Assembly (NCBI GenBank): GCA_900316565.1
Contig: ONDK01000002.1
Span: 45,226 to 109,225 of the forward strand
Reading direction: 5' to 3'
Source: an uncultured Prevotella sp.
GTDB lineage: Bacteria > Bacteroidota > Bacteroidia > Bacteroidales > Bacteroidaceae
Length of the DNA: 64,000 bases
Notes under the pieces: model-generated
Databases searched by the model: none
Told to the model about the DNA's origin: nothing
What the model saw: the letters and a program-made list of their open reading frames with translations, nothing else
Program-made: the position numbers and the translations under genes
In this document: positions 52,656-60,665 of the stretch, one piece after another
How positions within the stretch are numbered: the stretch's first letter is position 1
Layout: each line of letters begins with the position of its first letter

Positions 52656-54344
52656 ATGGCAGTTTATTTTCTAACTATCGTAGGAGCGTTGGCGCTGCTC
52701 ATCTACGGCATGAAGATCATGAGCGAGGCGCTACAGAAGATGGCAGGTTCACAACTTCGCCACGTCCTCAGCAAGATGACGACAAACCGGGTTTCGGGAG
52801 TCCTCACGGGAATGTTCACCACCGTCGCCGTACAGTCGTCAACGGCCACCACCGTCATGACGGTGTCGTTTGTCAACGCAGGTCTGCTCACGCTTGTACA
52901 GGCCATATCGGTTATCATGGGAGCCAACATCGGAACAACGCTTACGGCATGGATAATGTCAGCGGGCTTCTCGTTCAATATCACAACACTGGTGTGGCCG
53001 GCGTTCCTCATTGCCCTGTTGCTCATATACTCCAAGAAGCACCGCTACATCGGTGACTTTATCTTCGGTGTGGCATTCATGTTCTTCGCCCTTGGCACAC
53101 TGAACCAGACGGGGAAAGACATGGACCTGGCACACAACCAGGCACTTGCGCAGTTCTTCGGAAGCTTCGACGCCAACAGCTACAGTACCATTCTGCTGTT
53201 CCTCGTCATAGGCACCATACTCACCTGTATCATTCAGAGTTCTGCCGCACTGATGGCTATAACTATGGTACTGTGCTCCAGCGGCATCCTCTCCATCTAC
53301 CCGGGCATAGCTCTCGTCATGGGAGAGAACATCGGAACGACACTCACCGCCAACCTCGCAGCGCTGACGGGAAACACGGAGGCCAGACGGGCGGCATTCG
53401 GACATTTCTTCTTCAACGTCTTCGGTGTCTGCTGGGTGCTGATAGTGTTCTATCCGTTCGTCGACTTCGTTTGCTCAATGGTAGGTCTGGACCCACACTC
53501 GACAAAGCAAAGCGCTATAAGGCTCAGCTTCGCACTGGCTGCCTTCCACACATGCTTCAACGTTACCAATACCGCTATCCTCCTGCCTTTCGTAAAGCAG
53601 ATAGCAAAGGTATGCTGCCTCGTTTGGAAGCCGAGGGCAAACAAAGACGAGGACGACTTCCGTCTCCGCTTCATTCAGGCTGGTATCATGAAGACACCGG
53701 AGCTCTCCGTGCTTGAGGCACAGAAGGAGATACATGCCTTCGCAACACGTATCCAGAGAATGTTCCACATGGTTGAGGAGCTGCTCAGCGAGAAAGATAC
53801 CGACAAGTTCACAAAACTCTTCTCAAGGATTGAAAAGTACGAGGGAATATCGGACAACATGGAGATAGAGATTGCGAAATACCTCGACCAGGTCAGCGAC
53901 GCCCACCTCTCCGACGACACCAAGGACAAGGTGCGCGCCATGCTGCGTGAGATCAGCGAGATAGAGAGCATAGGTGATGCCAACTACAATATGGCCCGCA
54001 CTATAAACCGCAGGATGAAAGGCAAGGAAGACTTCTCTCCGGAGCAGTACAAGCACATACATGAGATGATGCAGCTCACCGACAACGCACTGACACAGAT
54101 GAACCTTATCCTCGTCGGACATAAACAGGACAACGACGTGAACAAGAGTTTCAACATAGAGAACGAAATAAACAACTACCGTTCTCAGCTTAAGAGCCAG
54201 AACATCAACGATATCAACGACCACAAGTACGACTACGCCATCGGTACGATGTACATGGACCTCATACAGGAATGCGAGAAACTTGGCGACTACGTTGTGA
54301 ATGTCGTCGAGGCGCGTATGGGCGAGAGACAGAAAGAAGCGTAG
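52656..54344 (+). CDS. Na/Pi cotransporter with PhoU-like C-terminal domain
   Basis: A 562-residue membrane protein of the NptA/YjbB family importing or exporting phosphate with sodium. Two PNaS repeats carry the QSS motif: VAVQSSTATTVMTVSFVNAGLL at about 62-83 and CIIQSSAALMAITMVLCSSGIL at about 188-210. Some eight TM helices end near residue 320. The cytoplasmic remainder (about 345-562) is a PhoU-like all-helical domain (KIEYEGISDNMEIEIAKYLDQVSDAHLSDDTKDKVRAMLREISEIESIGDANYNMARTI-type). The family commonly regulates internal phosphate. It stands alone with a very strong terminator downstream. Confidence 0.93.
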   Translation: MAVYFLTIVGALALLIYGMKIMSEALQKMAGSQLRHVLSKMTTNRVSGVLTGMFTTVAVQSSTATTVMTVSFVNAGLLTLVQAISVIMGANIGTTLTAWIMSAGFSFNITTLVWPAFLIALLLIYSKKHRYIGDFIFGVAFMFFALGTLNQTGKDMDLAHNQALAQFFGSFDANSYSTILLFLVIGTILTCIIQSSAALMAITMVLCSSGILSIYPGIALVMGENIGTTLTANLAALTGNTEARRAAFGHFFFNVFGVCWVLIVFYPFVDFVCSMVGLDPHSTKQSAIRLSFALAAFHTCFNVTNTAILLPFVKQIAKVCCLVWKPRANKDEDDFRLRFIQAGIMKTPELSVLEAQKEIHAFATRIQRMFHMVEELLSEKDTDKFTKLFSRIEKYEGISDNMEIEIAKYLDQVSDAHLSDDTKDKVRAMLREISEIESIGDANYNMARTINRRMKGKEDFSPEQYKHIHEMMQLTDNALTQMNLILVGHKQDNDVNKSFNIENEINNYRSQLKSQNINDINDHKYDYAIGTMYMDLIQECEKLGDYVVNVVEARMGERQKEA

Positions 54345-54371
54345 GCACATAAAGACACATAAAGATAATAA

Positions 54372-54434
54372 AAAAGAGCCTGACCTCCACGCTGTTTCCC
54401 TATAACGGAAACAACGTGGAGGTCAGGCTCTTTT
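54372..54434. terminator. Very strong bidirectional terminator
   Basis: A 20-bp perfect stem (54372-54391 with 54415-54434) continues inward with TGTTTCC/GGAAACA after one mismatch, around a 7-base loop. A- and T-runs on both sides serve the convergent genes. Confidence 0.92.
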
Positions 54435-54490
54435 ATGTCTATATCATTATTCCAGCTCCAGAATTCCAATAAATAAAAATGTACAGTCGG

Positions 54491-56023
54491 TCAGTCACGG
54501 AAGTGTGCCTGATATAGATCTTTACGGCGGTCGCGGAGGTTGCGGACACTGCCATAGGTATGAAGTTCCGACAACTGGCTCAAATCGACATCGGCAACGA
54601 GTATCATCTCCGTGTTTGGTGTAGCCTCAGCGCGACGTCCGTCGAACGGGAATTGGAAGTCGCAGGGCGTGAAGACAGCCGACTGTGCATACTGTATGTC
54701 CATATTCCTCACTCTGGGAAGGTTTCCCACGCTCCCCGCTATAGCCACATAGCACTCGTTTTCTATCGCCCTTGCCTGCGCGCAGATGCGCACACGGTTG
54801 TAGGCGTTCTGCGTATCGGTCATAAAAGGTACGAAGAGTATCTGCATGCCATCGTCGGCAAGCATGCGCGAGAGCTCCGGAAACTCCACATCGTAACAGA
54901 TCACAATGCCCACGCGGCCACAATCGGTGTCGAAGGTCTTCACCTGACTCCCCTGGGAAAGTCCCCAGAACTTCTGCTCATCAGGCGTAACATGTATCTT
55001 CTCATACATCTCCATGGAACCATCACGACGGCAAAGGAAGCCTACGTTATACAATCCGCCGTCTTCCTTTATGTAAGGCATAGAGCCGGTGATAATGTTT
55101 ATGTTGTAGGTGATGGCAAGTTCGCGGAAACGGTCACGTATCTTCTCCGTAAACCCTGCCAGAGCACGTATCGACTGCGCCTCGCCCATCTTATTGAACG
55201 GTGCCATCAGCGGTGCATTGAAGTATTCAGGGAAGAGGATGAAGTCAGACTTATAGCTTGAGACAGAGTCAACAAAGAACTGTGCCTGCTCTATCAGGTC
55301 ATCGATGTCCTTATACGGGCGCATCTGCCACTGCACAAGTCCGATGCGGACGGTAGGCCTCCGTTCCACCTTGCTTTGTTCCTTAGGCGGCTCATAATAG
55401 ATGTTATCCCACTGAAGGAGACAGGCACAATGGCAGGACTCCTCGTCATTGGGCAGATAATTGCGGATGACACGGCGAACATGGAAGTCGTTAGACAACT
55501 GGAAATTGAGTACCGGGTCGTAGATCTCACGCGACCGCACCTTTTCTATATACTCCTTCGGCCGCATCTTATCGGCATACTTATGATAGTTTGGTATGCG
55601 TCCGCCAAACATTATCGCTTTGAGGTTCAGTTTCTCACACAACTCCTTACGGTAGACATACATTCTGCGGCCCAGGCGCAGTCCTCTGTAGTCGGGATGA
55701 ATAAACACCTCGATACCATAGAGGATGTTTCCCTTGGGATTATGTGTGTTGAACGTCTCGTTGCCGGTAACCTGCGCGTATGTATGATCGCCCTTCACCA
55801 TGTTATAGTCGACGATGATGCTCAGAGCGCATCCCACAATCTTGTCGTCAGCGATAATAACCACCTGGCCTTCTGGGAAGATGGTGATGAGCTTCTTTAT
55901 CTGCGCGTGAGTCCAAAAGACGTCGCTGTCGCCATAGATACGGCGGAACGACTTCGCCAGTTGGTCATAGTCCTCCATACGGAGGTTACGCATCTCTACT
56001 TTGTTGATTTTCTTTGGTTCCAT
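54491..56023 (-). CDS. GNAT acetyltransferase-nitrilase fusion protein
   Basis: A 510-residue two-domain enzyme. Residues 1-200 form a GNAT domain (VEMRNLRMEDYDQLAKSFRRIY, VFIHPDYRGLRLGRRMY with the acetyl-CoA loop). Residues 225-500 form a carbon-nitrogen hydrolase with the catalytic triad E266 (FILFPEYF), K342 (YEKIHVTPDE) and C376 (IVICYDVEFPE). Such fusions exist in Bacteroidota and some other bacteria; the substrate is unknown, perhaps an amide such as a glutamine or omega-amide metabolite. The start is MEPKKINK at 56023. The neighbouring GT9/DUF4254 pair lies 84 bases upstream, not clearly coupled. Confidence 0.92.
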   Translation of the reverse strand: MEPKKINKVEMRNLRMEDYDQLAKSFRRIYGDSDVFWTHAQIKKLITIFPEGQVVIIADDKIVGCALSIIVDYNMVKGDHTYAQVTGNETFNTHNPKGNILYGIEVFIHPDYRGLRLGRRMYVYRKELCEKLNLKAIMFGGRIPNYHKYADKMRPKEYIEKVRSREIYDPVLNFQLSNDFHVRRVIRNYLPNDEESCHCACLLQWDNIYYEPPKEQSKVERRPTVRIGLVQWQMRPYKDIDDLIEQAQFFVDSVSSYKSDFILFPEYFNAPLMAPFNKMGEAQSIRALAGFTEKIRDRFRELAITYNINIITGSMPYIKEDGGLYNVGFLCRRDGSMEMYEKIHVTPDEQKFWGLSQGSQVKTFDTDCGRVGIVICYDVEFPELSRMLADDGMQILFVPFMTDTQNAYNRVRICAQARAIENECYVAIAGSVGNLPRVRNMDIQYAQSAVFTPCDFQFPFDGRRAEATPNTEMILVADVDLSQLSELHTYGSVRNLRDRRKDLYQAHFRD

Positions 56024-56106
56024 AATATAAGTTCCTCCATGTCTTTCCCTGTAGGAAAGAAGACCGTCTGCAAGAACAAATTCCTTACTGGAACCTCAGC
56101 AGACAA

Positions 56107-57192
56107 TCACTTATCGTTAACTTTATCTGATGGTTTCTCAAACAGTTTACTCTCCAACGTCCTCACTATAGTCTCAGGACTGATAGTGCGCATACAAGCG
56201 AAATCTCCTCTGCGGCACGTCTTATTACCGTAGACGGAGCACGGCCGGCACGGCAAGTCGACCTCAACGATATTCTCCTTGGGTTGTCCCCACGGTGCGA
56301 AGCCGGCAAAGGAATGCGTCGCCCCCCACACGCTGACCACCGGGATACCGGTTATCGCGGCCATATGCATGTTGCCACTGTCCATCGACAGCATCACATC
56401 CAGATGGCTCATAAGTACAAGTTCATTGTAAAGACCGCCAAGGGCTGCCGACGCGTTGGTGCACTGTGGATAACGGCTGCACCACTCATCGAAGGTGTCC
56501 ATCTCCTTCTTGCCGCCTCCGAAGAAGAAAATACGGCAGGAAGGATGAGCCTTTGTAAGGAGAGCGATGACCTTCTCCATCATATCCAAAGGATAGACCT
56601 TCCACTCGTGGGCCGCAAACGGTGCTATGCCAATCCACTTCTGACCCTGAGGTCTGTCAGAGCGAAAGGCCTCCGGGAGCACAGACATATCACCGCCATG
56701 CTCCGGGAAGATACTATTGAAATCGAGCTTCACGGGATAACCGAGCTCTGCGAAGACGTCGCAGTAGTTCTGGAAGGATGTAGGCAGCTGCTGCTTTACC
56801 TTATTATTATATGCACACAGACGATGCTTATCGCCACGGTGTTTGTTGATGTGGGCCACACGGCACGAGTCGGTAAAGCTGAAATTGAACCTCGTGCGCA
56901 GATATTTCGAACGGAGCACATCGTGAAGGTCGGCGATGGCGGTGAAGTTCTTAGCCATCAGCCGCCGGTAGAGTTTGTTCAGTCCGTGAACACCATGATA
57001 CTCGCCCTTCACGTCGGCTCCCATAAACGACACGTTATGTGCCAGTCCGTCGAAAAACGGACGGGCGAACGGCTTGCTCAGTACCGTAAAATGAACATTG
57101 GGATACTGTTTCGCCGCAGAGAAGACCACCGGGACGACCATTGCCACATCACCGATGGCCGACAGACGTATGATAAGTACGTGCTCCGTCAT
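56107..57192 (-). CDS. Glycosyltransferase family 9 (heptosyltransferase-like)
   Basis: A 361-residue enzyme of GT9, adding a heptose or similar sugar to the lipopolysaccharide core or another glycolipid. Start: HVLIIRLSAIGDVAMVVPVVFSAAKQYP, the N-terminal GT-B Rossmann motif. C-terminal part: IGIAPFAAHEWKVYPLDMMEKVIALL, then a HLDVMLSMDSGNMHMAAITGIPVVSVWGATHSFAGFAPWG donor site, as in WaaF/WaaC. Its ATG overlaps the stop of the DUF4254 gene by four bases (ATGA), so both are translated as a unit. Confidence 0.92.
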   Translation of the reverse strand: MTEHVLIIRLSAIGDVAMVVPVVFSAAKQYPNVHFTVLSKPFARPFFDGLAHNVSFMGADVKGEYHGVHGLNKLYRRLMAKNFTAIADLHDVLRSKYLRTRFNFSFTDSCRVAHINKHRGDKHRLCAYNNKVKQQLPTSFQNYCDVFAELGYPVKLDFNSIFPEHGGDMSVLPEAFRSDRPQGQKWIGIAPFAAHEWKVYPLDMMEKVIALLTKAHPSCRIFFFGGGKKEMDTFDEWCSRYPQCTNASAALGGLYNELVLMSHLDVMLSMDSGNMHMAAITGIPVVSVWGATHSFAGFAPWGQPKENIVEVDLPCRPCSVYGNKTCRRGDFACMRTISPETIVRTLESKLFEKPSDKVNDK

Positions 57193-57794
57193 GCCTTCTT
57201 GTAGAGCACCGGGTTCGTTGACGGGTCGTTATACATCTTCATTTGACGGTACACCTTCATATACTTGCGTCCCGCCTTAATGTCGTCGAGCAACTGGTCG
57301 ATGGCCGTGGAGAGGTCCTTCTGCTGCTCCAAAAGCACCGACAGCTTGTCCTTGCAACGCTGTATATGCTCCGGTGAGGCATCGGTACGCTCCGTCTGTT
57401 CCTTCATGTGGTAAATCTTCAGTGCAAGGATACTCAGACGGTCTATGGCCCATGCGGGGCTCTCCGTGTTGATGGTGGCATCCGGCAGAGGAGTAACGTC
57501 GGAGTAGAGCTGACGGAAGTAGGAGTCTATCTGCTCCACAAGGTCCGTACGGTCCTGGTTGCTGCGGTCTATACGGTGCTTAAGGTTCATTCCCTCCACA
57601 GGATTCAAGTGCGGGTCGCGGATGAGATCCTCATAGTGCCACTGCACGGTGTCTATCCAGCACTTCAGATAGAGCCGGTTCTCGATAGAGTTGCGTTCGT
57701 AAGGGTTGCTGATAGGCGTGTCGACATTGTCCATGACATGGTAGTCACGGATGGCCTGGTTGAAAATCTCATTGCAATGTTCTGTGAATGACAT
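57189..57794 (-). CDS. DUF4254 protein coupled to glycosyltransferase
   Basis: A 201-residue, mostly helical soluble protein: CNEIFNQAIRDYHVMDNVDTPISNPYERNSIENRLYLKCWIDTVQWHYEDLIRDPHLNPVEGMNLKHRIDRSNQDRTDLVEQID, then LSILALKIYHMKEQTERTDA and a Lys-rich CKDKLSVLLEQQKDLSTAIDQLLDDIKAGRKYMKVYRQMKMYND end. It matches DUF4254, a family found beside glycosyltransferases in Bacteroidota and Proteobacteria. No catalytic motif is visible. The start MSFTEHC at 57794 is chosen over the 57851 frame start, which lies in front of and across the promoter boxes. It heads the two-gene unit with GT9. Confidence 0.85.
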   Translation of the reverse strand: MSFTEHCNEIFNQAIRDYHVMDNVDTPISNPYERNSIENRLYLKCWIDTVQWHYEDLIRDPHLNPVEGMNLKHRIDRSNQDRTDLVEQIDSYFRQLYSDVTPLPDATINTESPAWAIDRLSILALKIYHMKEQTERTDASPEHIQRCKDKLSVLLEQQKDLSTAIDQLLDDIKAGRKYMKVYRQMKMYNDPSTNPVLYKKA

Positions 57795-57828
57795 CTTGGT
57801 GAATAAGTTTTGTTTTCTGTATATTCTG

Positions 57829-57859
57829 CAAAAATAGTTCAATTTGACCAAATATCAAA
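57829..57859 (-). promoter_or_regulatory. Promoter of DUF4254-GT9
   Basis: On the minus strand TTTG (57856-57859) and TATTTTTG (57829-57836) are separated by exactly 19 bases, 35 bases before the chosen start. Confidence 0.75.
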
Positions 57860-57930
57860 ATAAAACGGAGAAAAAATAGCTTTTTAAGGAAATACGGACA
57901 TATAGCGGAACAAAAAACTTACTGCTTTTG

Positions 57931-57962
57931 TTTTGTAGTGTGTGCGGTTTGTAGTACCTTTG
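57931..57962 (+). promoter_or_regulatory. Promoter of the pyridoxal kinase gene
   Basis: TTG at 57933-57935 (within TTTTG) and TACCTTTG at 57955-57962 are spaced by exactly 19 bases, 24 bases before the ATG. Confidence 0.85.
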
Positions 57963-57985
57963 CCCCCGTTTAGGTTATAACCAAG

Positions 57986-58807
57986 ATGACGACAAAACAG
58001 ATACTTATCATTAACGACTTGTGCAGTTACGGAAAGGTATCGACAACAGCCATGCTGCCGATACTTTCCTATCTCGGCGTACCCACAGGCATCCTACCAA
58101 CATCACTGGTTTCCAACACCTTCGACTACGGTGACTACAGTATCATGGAGACCACCGGCTTCCTGAAAGACTCCTTCACAAAATGGAAGAAACTGGGCTT
58201 CGGCTTCGAGGCCATAGCCACCGGCTTCATCCCCTCACGGGCACAGGCTGACCTCATCTCCGCCTACTGCAAGGAGCAGGCGGCAGCAGGCACCACCATA
58301 TTCGTCGACCCTATCATGGGTGATGAGGGACAGCTTTATAAAGGCATGGCGGCAGAGGAGCTCGTGGGAGCGATGAGAGAGATGATATCTGTGGCCGACC
58401 TCTGCTATCCCAACTACACCGAGGCGTGCTATCTCACCGGAGAGGGCTATAAGGCCGGCGGGGTGACGAAAGCCGGCGCGCGGAACTTGCTCGACAAGCT
58501 CCGCAAAATAGGCGCCAAGTCGGTGCTCATCACGTCGATAGATGTCGACGGACAGCCGTCGGTGGCAGGCTTCAACCACTCCACAGGGGAGTATTTCACT
58601 CTGCCTTTCACCGAGATTCCCGTTCACTTCCCCGGCACCGGCGACATTTTCTCCGCCATCCTCATTGGCCACATCATGAATGGCGACACGCTCAAAGACA
58701 GCACGCGCAAGGCCATGGACGGCGTCTACAGGCTCATAGACCTCAACAAGGATAACACGGACAAGAACCGTGGCATACCTCTGGAGAAATATCTCAGCAT
58801 ACTCTGA
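57986..58807 (+). CDS. Pyridoxal/pyridoxamine kinase
   Basis: A 273-residue ribokinase-fold kinase phosphorylating vitamin B6 vitamers. Conserved: MTTKQILIINDLCSYGKVSTTAMLPILSYLGVPTGILPTSLVSNTF, FVDPIMGDEGQLYKGM, LCYPNYTEACYLTGEGY, VLITSIDVDG and HFPGTGDIFSAILIGH, which holds the phosphate-binding anion hole GTGD. These blocks fit the PdxK/PdxY type of B6 kinase; the choice between them is not sure. It has an ideal promoter and a putative transporter follows 188 bases downstream, a gap without genes or clear terminator. Confidence 0.92.
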   Translation: MTTKQILIINDLCSYGKVSTTAMLPILSYLGVPTGILPTSLVSNTFDYGDYSIMETTGFLKDSFTKWKKLGFGFEAIATGFIPSRAQADLISAYCKEQAAAGTTIFVDPIMGDEGQLYKGMAAEELVGAMREMISVADLCYPNYTEACYLTGEGYKAGGVTKAGARNLLDKLRKIGAKSVLITSIDVDGQPSVAGFNHSTGEYFTLPFTEIPVHFPGTGDIFSAILIGHIMNGDTLKDSTRKAMDGVYRLIDLNKDNTDKNRGIPLEKYLSIL

Positions 58808-58995
58808 CGTTAGTCGTCAACATTCCGTCTCCGACAAGACAGCGGCAAGACAAGAATAAGAAACAAACTATAACACTGTTCAATTAACATACATCTTTAA
58901 ATAAAGCAATATTATTCCCTGCCATCCTTGAAGGCGCGGAGCTTCAGCACAGCTGTTGTCCCACATCCGAAAGAAAGACGACAGGAAACGTTCCT

Positions 58996-60657
58996 ATGGA
59001 CTGGCTAAATTATCTTATCAATATACCATCGGCAGTGCAGGCCGTGATAGTAGTCTCCATCATCTGCGCCATCGGACTGGCTCTCGGAAAGGTGAGGTTC
59101 TTCGGTATCTCACTTGGTGTCGCTTTCGTGTTCTTCTTCGGCATCACGATGGGTAGCCTCGGAGTGGAGGTAGATCATAACATGCTCATGTACTGCGAGG
59201 ACTTCGGACTGGTACTCTTCGTCTATACCCTGGGACTGCACGTAGGTCCGAACTTCTTCGGTTCGTTCCGACAAGAGGGCATGACGCTCAACCTATGGTC
59301 GCTGGCTGTCATAATCCTTGGCACCGTGATGGCAATAGTCATGACACTGCCCACGGGAATAAGCATGGCCGATATGATTGGAGTGCTCTGCGGAGCCACC
59401 ACAAACACGCCGGCACTCGGTGCGGCACAGTCGGCACTGGAACATATCGGCATAGGAGGAGGACGCGCCGCACTGGCCACGGCAGTAACTTATCCGCTCG
59501 GAGTGCTGGGCGTCATCATCGCCATGCTCTTTCTGCGGAAATGCTTCGTGAAGCCTGCTGACCTCAAGCCGAAGCACACCGAGGACCCTGACCACACCTT
59601 CATAGGCCAATATCTCATCGTAAACCCCGCTCTGGAGGGAAAGACCATAGCGGAGATAGCACGCAACACACGGGCTAAATTCATAATAAGCCGTATATGG
59701 AGGGCACATGAGGTAATCCTGCCTACAGCCAACACGATACTCCATATCAACGACAGCATACTTGTGGTGACAAACAAGGACGAGGAGGGCACCCTTATCA
59801 TGCTCTTCGGAAACGAGATGAAGAAGGACTGGAACAAAGCAAAGATAGACTGGAACCATATCGACTCAAACGTAGAAAGCCGCGTCATCGTGCTCACAAA
59901 GACAGGGCTGAACGGAAAACGGCTGGGCAGCCTGCGTCTGCGCGACACCTACGGAGTGAACGTCAGCCGTGTCATCAGAGGCGACATCAAGCTCCTTGCC
60001 ACCGACGACCTCGTGCTCCAGTATGGCGACCGTCTGACTCTCGTCGGCAAACCGGACGCTATCAACAACGCGGAAAACTTCCTCGGCAACTCCGTCAAGA
60101 CGCTCAACGAACCGAACATTGGCAGCATCTTCCTGGGAATGGTGCTCGGACTGGCCCTCGGCTCCATACCCATCTCACTGCCGGGGATGCAGAGCCCCAT
60201 ACACTTAGGCATCGCCGGAGGACCAATCATCATGGGTATCATCGTCGGGGCACTGGGACCAAGACTGCACTTCATATCCTATACCACACGCTCGGCATCG
60301 CTGATGTTACGCAAACTCGGGCTGGCGCTCTACCTGGCATGCCTCGGGCTGGATGCCGGAAAGGGCTTCCTCGACACCGTCATTAGACCGGAAGGACTGC
60401 TGTGGATAGGTGTCGGATTTGCCCTCACGGTGCTTCCCGTCGTCATCATAGGACTGATAGCCCTCAAGACAGGGAAGTTCGACTTCGGAACCATATGCGG
60501 TATAATGTGCGGCTCAATGGCTAACCCAATGGCACTGAGCTATGCCAACGACTCCATAAAAGGCGACCAGGCCAGCATCAGCTATGCCACCGTTTATCCT
60601 CTGGGTATGTTTGTCAGGGTGATAATAGCACAGATACTGGTTATGTTTTTTGTATAG
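58996..60657 (+). CDS. AspT/YidE-type transporter with RCK_C domains
   Basis: A 553-residue membrane protein built from two homologous halves of about five helices each (the YidE/YbjL duplication), separated by two soluble RCK_C (TrkA_C) domains at about residues 200-380 (LIVNPALEGKTIAEIARNTRAKFIISRIWRAHEVILP and VLTKTGLNGKRLGSLRLRDTYGVNVSRVIRGD). Repeated GATTNTPALGAAQSALE and GIMCGSMANPMALSYAND motifs are the half-signatures. The family includes the aspartate:alanine exchanger AspT, but most members are uncharacterised. It follows the B6 kinase, yet a link is not established. Confidence 0.92.
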   Translation: MDWLNYLINIPSAVQAVIVVSIICAIGLALGKVRFFGISLGVAFVFFFGITMGSLGVEVDHNMLMYCEDFGLVLFVYTLGLHVGPNFFGSFRQEGMTLNLWSLAVIILGTVMAIVMTLPTGISMADMIGVLCGATTNTPALGAAQSALEHIGIGGGRAALATAVTYPLGVLGVIIAMLFLRKCFVKPADLKPKHTEDPDHTFIGQYLIVNPALEGKTIAEIARNTRAKFIISRIWRAHEVILPTANTILHINDSILVVTNKDEEGTLIMLFGNEMKKDWNKAKIDWNHIDSNVESRVIVLTKTGLNGKRLGSLRLRDTYGVNVSRVIRGDIKLLATDDLVLQYGDRLTLVGKPDAINNAENFLGNSVKTLNEPNIGSIFLGMVLGLALGSIPISLPGMQSPIHLGIAGGPIIMGIIVGALGPRLHFISYTTRSASLMLRKLGLALYLACLGLDAGKGFLDTVIRPEGLLWIGVGFALTVLPVVIIGLIALKTGKFDFGTICGIMCGSMANPMALSYANDSIKGDQASISYATVYPLGMFVRVIIAQILVMFFV

Positions 60658-60665
60658 GCTAAACA

